Source: Eucommia ulmoides
Lineage: Eukaryota > Streptophyta > Magnoliopsida > Garryales > Eucommiaceae
Direction: 5' to 3'
Length of the DNA stretch: 64,000 bases
Assembly: GCA_016647705.1 (NCBI GenBank)
Contig: CM028327.1
Coordinates: 9,123,726-9,187,725, forward strand
Made by a program: the position numbers and the translations under genes. Shown one piece after another: positions 57,402-64,000 of the stretch; the first letter of the stretch is position 1, and each line of letters starts with the position of its first letter. A model generated the notes under the pieces. That model worked only from the letters and a program-made list of their open reading frames with translations, was not told the origin of the DNA and searched no databases.

Positions 57402-59510
57402 ATGGGTTGTGGGGAATCGAAGCATGATGTGGTTTCCGGCAACACCATCAGCCAGAGCAAGAGATCGAGCGCCAGCACCACCAATAGGGACGGTCAAGAA
57501 ATTGTGCCCAAATCGGAGGCGAACGGATTGAAATCGGAGCCGAAGGAATCGACGGAGATCTCGAATTCGAAGGTTGAATCTGAAAATGGCGGCGGGAAGA
57601 AGGCAAATGCCAAATCGGAGGGAGAAATCGTGGAGGTAAGTGGAGATGAAAAGGCAGACCAGGTGTTTGCCAAATTGCCTGGGCCGGAAAAAGTGAACGG
57701 CGTTGTCGAAATCGGAAAGTCCAAGTCGGAGGGAGGAATCGCGGCGGCGGAGGAAATTGTAGATGAAAATGCAGGCAAGGTGTTCGAGAAATTGCCGGAA
57801 CCAGAAATTGAAAATGGAGGAAACATGGATCAATCGAAAGTGGAAATTGATCAAAAAAAAGAAATTAAGGGGAAAATCGACGAAGAAATTAGTACCCAGA
57901 ATGAAGAACAATCGAAATTGAAAGATGAATCCGCCATTGAAGCTGAAGCCGCTGTCTCGGAGAAAAAGAACGGTTCGTGAACCTCTATTTTAGGTGTAAT
58001 TTCACTTTGCGCCCCTGTACTTTACATTTGGTTACACTTTGCACTTTGATTTTTCAATTGCTGCATCAATCTCAATATTAATTTTAGGGTTAATAGTTTG
58101 ATCGAATTATACTTTATCCCCTATAATATTTTCATAAGCATTTACTGGATCAGATTAAAGTACAACGATTAAAATTTTCGGTAAACCTAAAGGTCAAATC
58201 TTAAAAAAGTCAACATTGATAAATCATATCATATTAATTGACATGTGCACCCCATGTCTAGTCGGGGTCGGATTAGATACTATCTATTTGCCGTATATTT
58301 GTTTCCTTTATTCCTATGAGTAGGGCCCTGCCGGGTTAGGTCGGGTTTACTCTAAGAATAAATTTGTCATTTCACACAATTTGATGATTTGACGACATTA
58401 AATCTGATGGATGGAATGGCCCTTAATCGATCACTATGGCGTAAATGGATTCATGTAACCAACCCTACATAAGTGGAATAAAAGTTTAGTTGTTATTGTT
58501 GTATTTAACCGTTGCGTTTTATTCTGAACCAAAACAGTGATAATTGTGTAAGAAAATACTACATAGGATAAAGTATAATTTGATCAAATTACATGAGGTA
58601 AAATGTCAGTATTCCTTAATTTTAATTCTTATTAAAAACGTTAAAATTGAGATGCTAACTATTTCCAAATTTAAAATTTTTGAAATATTTAGGGAGGGTG
58701 AGAAGTTTAGTTTACTCTATTTAGTAATTACAATTTTGTTTACAATTGTAGGAGGAGCTATTGAAGTGAAAGGAGGAGAAGGGTTGCCAATTATTGAAGG
58801 AAAAGACTCAACCATTGTCATTGAAGAGAAGAGTGCAAGTTCTATTGAGGTAATAAATTTTGTATTTTTTCTAGTTATTTATTGTTATTAATTGATGTTT
58901 ATCTAATTTATTAAGGATCGTGATTGATTTGAGAGAAATTGATAGATCAGATTGGATTATAAAAAAAATTATGTTTTAAAATTTGACAGCCCCTTTCAAA
59001 TCGGATGATTAAAATTATTTTTTACACTCACAAATTTGAAAAAAGATTTTTATAGCTATAATGTTTTGTTAACAAAATTATATATACATTCCATCCAAAT
59101 ATCATGGTTTGAAAATTATAATTAAATTTTTTTTTAATATTAAATCACGACAAAAGTTGTAGATTTGTCTGCCTAGAGGATATTGGGTTAGCTTAGGTTG
59201 CGTTTGGTTAAAAAAAAAATATATATGTTTTCAAAACACTTGGAATAGAAGCAAAAACAGAGCAAAACAAAATAAATCTCGTTCTGTACTTTCTCGAGAT
59301 TTTAGAATAAAATTTTAAATCAAATCATAAATGTTTTTCTTCTTATTATTATTATTATTATTTTGCATTCAAAATTTTCTAGTGACAAAAAATAGCCAAA
59401 CGCGACCAAATATATTTATGGGTAATTATATTATATTGAAGTAAATATTGGCATCTTTTTTGTAGGATCGAGAGACTGAGACACCAATCGAGGCGCCAAA
59501 AGCAACTTGA
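57402..59510 (+). CDS. Acidic protein with N-myristoylation signature, function unknown
   Basis: Exons 57402-57972, 58752-58849 and 59466-59510 join in phases 1 and 0 to give 237 aa. The N-terminus MGCGESKH has Gly2, Cys3 and Ser6, a strong signal for N-myristoylation, with Cys3 open to palmitoylation. The protein would therefore be tethered to the plasma membrane. The rest is Glu/Lys/Ser-rich and likely disordered, with an imperfect internal repeat: KADQVFAKLPGPEKVNG and NAGKVFEKLPEPEIENGG, each after a KSEG(E/G)I motif. There is no enzyme motif. A MULE-type MITE occupies most of intron 1. The first exon alone would end in a stop one codon after the donor, so intron retention would still give a 192-aa product. 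Confidence 0.82.
58087..58615. mobile_element. MULE-type MITE with perfect 9-bp duplication in intron 1
   Basis: Left end GGGTTAATAGTTTGATCGAA, right end GAGGTAAAATGTCAGTATTC followed by C. It is flanked by the identical 9-mer TTAATTTTA (58078-58086 and 58616-58624). 529 bp, non-coding. Confidence 0.85.
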
Positions 59511-60640
59511 AGAGCAATACAACGGAGAGGAATTTTATGAAATGTATTATGTTTTTTATAATTGTTTTAACCCATTCTTTTATTTCATTTGGATAACCTA
59601 TAGAAAAAAGAAATTGCAAGTCAAAGATTTGATTCTAAACACAATATATACACACATATAGACATATATTATATTATGTTTGATTTTATAATATGGAGAA
59701 GTTATTAAAAATTATGTTGCATGGCTTGACTATATAAAAATTTATCCATAGATCGGATTTTGATACGAATCAAATTTGTGTTTTCCACATCAGCAACGGT
59801 GATTTAGAAAATCAGTTGAAGGAAAACTAAAAAAAAAAAAAAAATCAACAAATTTATTAACTGTTTTTATAATTCAAATGGAAAGTAAGTAAAATTTAAA
59901 AAAAAAAAAAAAATTTTAAGATATAGGGATAATAGTTAATGCTACTTGAAAGTGGGATCAAAATAAAAAAAGTCATCATCATCCTTTGCACCTCACACTG
60001 AATGAATCTGCACAAATTCTTAAATCGGGGGTTTAGATCCCGATAAAGAACTTCCTACACGAAAGTAAGTATTTCAAGCAAGTATAACTTTTAACTTGAA
60101 GTTATGGGAATTTAAACTTACCCCTACCCTTCACGTCCTGAGTACTTATAAATCTTCATTTAGCAGGAAAAATGAGAGAGAGTAAATGAAAACGAATCTA
60201 TTAGGAAAACATGCCCTAAGCATGTTGAGATCCCAGGCGTGATAAACATGACTCCTTAATGAACATTTCATCCGGGTCAAACTCCAAACCTGGATGCCCG
60301 TAGATTTGATCCTGGGTCAATCCTCATTCTAGGCTCGATCCACTTAAATAAGGATTTGGACCTTCGACATATCCCCATTTTGGGTTTCACCCGCTTGTGA
60401 CCCACTTACAAGGCCCAAGACCAAATTGACCCTTACTAAATAAAAATTAATTTGTACAAAAAACCAAGGGATAAAAATCCTTCAAAAATGTGATGATGCC
60501 ATTTGTTCTTGCAAATGAGGATTGAGGAGTGAGGATTGACGAACGACCTCCAAATCTAAAAGTAGACATGAGACTATTGCACACCGCTGAATTGTGGGAT
60601 GGACTAAGGAAGCGAGCGGAGGCTCGGGTTTGTGTCATTA
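59511..60640. other. Intergenic region with a GC-richer unassigned repeat
   Basis: 59511-59980 is AT-rich with poly-A runs. 60000-60640 is more balanced (phrases such as GGATCCTGGGTCAATCC-like and CACCCGCTTGTGACCCAC) and reads like a fragment of an unknown repeat. One 63-codon minus-strand frame has no motif. No gene is called. Confidence 0.4.
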
Positions 60641-60649
60641 TGTGTGTAT

Positions 60650-60855
60650 ATATATAAATTCACAAAACGACATCGTTTTTGGGTTCTTCGATGCAATTCG
60701 ATTTAAACCGTGGTTCATTCACCCTAAAACAGGGTACCGAACCAGAGGGTGCAGTTTTTGCCAAAAATAAACAGAACAGTCTGATCCTTTTAAGGACAGT
60801 TTTTTTTGGGTTGGTTTTTCGGTTTGGACGATTTTTTGCACACCCCTAGCGTGTA
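60650..60855 (-). mobile_element. Possible small hAT-like element
   Basis: On the minus strand it starts AGGGGTGTGCAAAAAATCG, then GGTTTGGACGATTTTTT-type words occur in inverted form with CAAACCGAAAAACC. GGGGTGTGCAAAA starts are common in small plant hAT-like elements. The far end and the target duplication were not found. Confidence 0.35.
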
Positions 60856-61196
60856 TATATAGTACTATATATATAATAAGAACCTTTTTTAATAATTCTA
60901 TCAAAAACACAATAAAAATAAAAATAAATTTTTGTGGAGGGAGAAATAACTTGCATCTACATTTTCACCACACTAGTGGTATTGAATTAGTTTTTTTAAA
61001 GTAACAATATTAACACAAGGATTAAAATATACACACATTAGAACACATTATTTACATCCAACTTTTGAACCCCTCAATACCCCTAAAAACAATTGGCTTC
61101 TCTCTTCTACTTTTTTTTTACACATGAAATTAATTTAAACCCATTGCTCCCACCACCAAAAGAAGACATATCCATTGCCCTCAAAAAAGGACATAC

Positions 61197-63370
61197 TCAT
61201 GTTGAATTTTTATGAATATCTTCTTCTGCATTGATTTTCAATACAGAAATTGATGGAGCTCTTGACAATACAAAATTTCCATCACCGTCGCTTGTACCAT
61301 AAGTAGCCACAAGAGGATTCATCACCATTCTACATGTTCCCGGTGTATCGCAACCTAACTTGACGCCGTAGTACGATAAGTGGTCTGATATGCTATTCCC
61401 CGACACCGACCTACCCAAAAAAAATACCAGGTGAAAAAAGATTATTGCATCCTAAAAAAAATAAAATATTAGCATATAATTCTCTACTTTTTAACTTTTT
61501 TAACTTTTTTTTTCCCCTTCAGTTAACATTAACTAGTTCAAATGCATTATTTGGAATTTTGACACTTTTGTACATCCATGAAGTCCCTTAAAAATAGTTG
61601 GGTGCAAGACAGTTGACTGTTTGTCGTCCAAAACTATAATAGAGTTCTTGATTTGGACTGAAGTGGGTTGATTACAAACTTCAGGGTGTTAACGTTTTCA
61701 AATTGCAACTACAGGGACCAAAGTGAAATACTGGTCAAACATCAGGGGTGCAAAGTGTCGAAACCTCAACTTTTTTATTATTATTATTATTTTAAAGAAG
61801 TACGTGAAAAACATTTTACCAAACAGTGCCTTTAATTACTAGAATGAAGTATACCTGCTACAATTCGGATCTTCACCGGAACCATCACAGACCTTCTCCA
61901 CTGGATAAACGAGACTTCCGAATCCAATATTATAAAGCCACACCTGAAATTAAGAGGAAAAAATCATTAGCATTGGATTGATTAGGGGCTGTTTGGCTGA
62001 GAATCCGAATAGCATTTCCAGTTTTTAAAAACTCGAAATACTATTATCTCTTTTAACAACATAACTCAAAATAAATCTATTACATTATCTACTTTAATAT
62101 TAATTTTTTATTGTTTCATAAATTTAATTTTAATATTTTCCTTTATATCTTTATTCTTATTTCTCTACAAATTTTGTTTGAATTTTCATATTTCATTCAA
62201 TCAAATCACTTTTACTTTTCAAAAATTTAAAACATCATTAATAAATAGTTTTTTTCCAAAAAAATTTCTAACCTATAAACCTAACAACTTTCCAAAATTT
62301 TCAAAATGTGTTTTCAAAAATTTCAAAAACTGAACCAAACAGGCCCTTGGATATTATCAGATACATAAAATGCTTTTGAGGGAAAAATTAAAATGAAAGA
62401 CTTATAGCAACAAGAAGCTAGAGGGCACATTAAACACTACATAATAATTTAGGTACCCTTGTTGTAACAGTTTCTTTAATAACCAAATCCATCTCTTAAA
62501 ATATAAAAAATAAAAATGAAGAAATAAAAAATAACTATTTTTGTTTCTCAAGAAAAGTAGTTCTAATTTCTTGACTTTTAAATGCACAAAACAAAAGTTG
62601 CTTTTATTTTTAATTACTTTTTTGTTTAAAAAAAAAATTAGAACGTTATCACACGGTGCTTTTCTTGTTCACATTTTTTGTCTTGATAAGATTAGAAAAG
62701 TCAAGGACTTTAATTTTCTTGATTTTTAAAGGTATTTTTTACAAAACATAAGCTACTTTTATTTTTAAGAACTTTTTTGCTTAATATATATAAGGGGTTC
62801 TTGTTGAACCGTCCACGAATTATAAATTTTGTCCATACAGTTCACGCATTACAGTAATTTTTTCAGAAGTCCAAACTTATTATACTACATGAAAGTCAAT
62901 ATAATTTTTCCATGTAAAAAATTACAGTAACTTTTATGGCGTGCAGTAACTTTGGACCTTTGACAGAATTATTGGATTTTTCAAAAAATTATTGTACCAA
63001 GTGGATTGAATAAATAGCGATCTGCAAAATTTTGGGGTTATAAGTAAAAATAAATAAAAATAAGAACTTAAAAACAATGTTGCCAAACGGTGCCTTTAAT
63101 TTTTTCTCCCCTTGGGAAGTAATCAATGATAAATATTGTAACCCTTCATTAAAGAATGGAAAAAAAAAATGTTACCTCTCTTGGAAAATGATGGTATGTC
63201 TTCTGAGCAAAATAAGAGTAATATGGAGGCAAATGAGGCACCATGTCATGTTCATTTGTGACCCGGATTGTGTTTGGCACAAGTGTGCTATAGTACGAAG
63301 CAAAAGCAGCATTGCCAATACGAGGTTGTCCAAATGTCATAACCCCAACATTTTCAACTCCAAGGTTGAT
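61197..63370 (-). CDS. Class 3 lipase (alpha/beta hydrolase), 3' part only
   Basis: Three exons on the minus strand: 63370-63176, 61943-61855 and 61410-61197, joined in phases 0 and 2, encode 164 residues to the stop. Visible family features are the strand VGVMTFGQPRIGN, the catalytic Asp in TNEHDMVPHLPP and the presumed catalytic His in TYHHFPREVW. The C-terminal part has four Cys (VCDGSGEDPNC, GCDTPGTC), probably disulphide-bonded. The GxSxG serine exon and signal peptide are absent and must lie beyond 64000. The acceptor at 63371 shows that more exons follow upstream. Proteins of this type hydrolyse acylglycerols or related lipids. The intron upstream of 63370 holds a copia fragment, and the introns hold MITE remnants. 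Confidence 0.9.
61551..61771. mobile_element. MITE remnant in the last lipase intron
   Basis: Left words TTGACACTTTTGTACATCCA and right words GGGGTGCAAAGTGTCGAAAC are inverted partners, with an inner AACTACAGGGACCAAAGTGA block. About 220 bp. No target duplication was confirmed. Confidence 0.5.
61990..63150. other. Long lipase intron, AT-rich, no gene
   Basis: Mostly A+T. A block GAGAATCCGAATAGCATTTC near 62000 and AAACTGAACCAAACAGGCCC near 62330 could be ends of a decayed small transposon (GGGGCTGTTTGG-type start at 61985). A segment at 62805-63020 shares ATTACAGTAACTTTTAT and TTTTTCAAAAAATTATTGTA words with 53880-53970. Confidence 0.4.
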
Positions 63371-63439
63371 CTGAAAAATGGGCGGAAAAAAAACAGGTTT
63401 TTATTAAAAAAAAATTTAATTGCTTTTGGAACTTATTTT

Positions 63440-63662
63440 TTAGTCATGAATTTACTAGGACATTCCCGCACCAAACACATTGAGACTGATTGTTACTTCA
63501 TCCGTCACCATATTCTCCAGAATATTGTTCGTCTCCACTCCGTCAGTTTGGTAAATCAGAAAACATATATTTTCACCAAGACACATCCACCCGCATGTTT
63601 TCACGCTCTGGTTTTCAAACTTACGTTCATGTCTAATTTACAGCCTTGAGTTTGAACGGGGA
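63440..63662 (+). mobile_element. Ty1/copia 3' pol fragment in lipase intron
   Basis: The plus strand encodes the end of a copia RNase H region: HSRTKHIETDCYFIRHHI, then a decayed IFTKTHPP motif (normally ADIFTK) and a short C-terminal tail with a stop at 63649. A purine-rich TTGAACGGGGA follows directly, as a polypurine tract would, before the LTR. The element is 5'-truncated, with nothing upstream of about 63440. Confidence 0.75.
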
Positions 63663-63866
63663 TGTTAATGTATGTATATGAGCCTTAGCCAATAAGTTAA
63701 ACCCTAATCCCACAAGGAAAACCAACCATAATCCCATTAGGAAAACTCTAGTCACTGTCTATATAAAGATCCTTTGTATATCTCTACAATATTGAACCGT
63801 TCTCATATATCAATACATTCGTCTCATGTTCTCTCAATATTCCGCCTTCTCAATCATTCTAAAATA
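63663..63866 (+). mobile_element. Copia 3' LTR, probably truncated
   Basis: It starts TGTTAATGTATGTATATGAG directly after the polypurine tract and contains a TATA-like TCTATATAAAGATCC at about 63758. It ends near AATCATTCTA without a clear CA terminus. About 200 bp, short but normal for some copia LTRs. The flanking sequence after it matches the dispersed repeat also seen at 38819. Confidence 0.6.
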
Positions 63867-63985
63867 AATAAGAAACAAAATTGACCAATTAAATATAAAT
63901 CTGAAACTTAAAGGATACAAAATATAATTCAATTTATCTGTCCTAGAAGTGAGGGTGTGAAATTTTTGGACGAGAATTATCCCCC
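63866..63985. repeat. Dispersed repeat, copy 2 of 2
   Basis: Aligns with 38819-38945 over about 120 bp (GAAACTTAAAGGATA, ATATAATTCAATTTATCTG, GGTGTGAAATTTTTGGA). It lies in the lipase intron right after the copia LTR. Confidence 0.6.
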
Positions 63986-64000
63986 CAATCCTATAATCCA

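Noticed and set aside
57351..57911. 186-codon and 110-codon minus-strand frames opposite the MGCGESKH gene
   Set aside because: Antisense shadows of a Glu/Lys-rich exon, which reads as Phe/Leu/Arg-rich on the other strand. The plus strand has the start context, TATA box and matching splice phases.

Overview
This is plant nuclear DNA, almost certainly from a eudicot. It is AT-rich, its genes are split by introns with GT-AG borders, and the protein families present (CASP-like, CHY/RING ubiquitin ligase, plant bHLH, class 3 lipase) are typical of angiosperms. Most of the window is transposable-element sequence. No tRNA, rRNA, CRISPR array or prokaryotic operon was seen. I rebuilt splice models by hand from reading frame, intron phase and splice consensus. 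All family names rest on recognition of motifs, not on a database search.

Host genes, left to right: (1) a CASP-like membrane protein on the minus strand (three exons, 208 aa, 5038-6270); (2) a second CASP-like gene on the plus strand (two exons, 192 aa, 14287-15341), divergent from the first; (3) a small atypical bHLH protein on the plus strand (179 aa, 35986-36745); (4) a MIEL1-type CHY/CTCHY/RING E3 ligase on the minus strand (twelve exons, 267 aa, 38133-44474); (5) an acidic protein with an N-myristoylation signature on the plus strand (three exons, 237 aa, 57402-59510); (6) the 3' part of a class 3 lipase on the minus strand (three exons, 61197-63370), whose 5' end lies beyond the window.

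Transposons fill the rest. The left edge carries the 3' end and LTR of a Tat/Ogre-like Ty3-gypsy element (1-3795). A 6.0-kb Mutator-like element (MULE) with a perfect 9-bp target duplication lies at 8018-14046, between the two CASP-like genes. A solo LTR with a 5-bp duplication (16423-23720) is split by a Helitron (to 23498). Next comes a 12-kb MULE (23762-35737) with a decayed transposase and a plant mobile domain (PMD) gene, the latter interrupted by an 850-bp MULE-type element. A third large MULE (about 45440-53652, minus strand) carries a decayed transposase and an ULP1-protease-like gene, and is peppered with a 13-bp motif in about 35 copies. A 1.6-kb MULE-type element (55210-56843), RTE-LINE tails, a copia 3' end and about a dozen short MULE-type MITEs complete the picture.

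Two themes stand out. First, the large MULEs sit next to gene 5' ends: two end about 240-250 bp upstream of a start codon (CASP-like 2 and bHLH), and the third lies about 1 kb upstream of the MIEL1-like gene. Second, the two coding MULEs each pair a transposase with a gene of host-regulator type (PMD in one, ULP1-like in the other). Their readable premature stops look like C-to-T or G-to-A transitions, as expected of methylated, silenced DNA.
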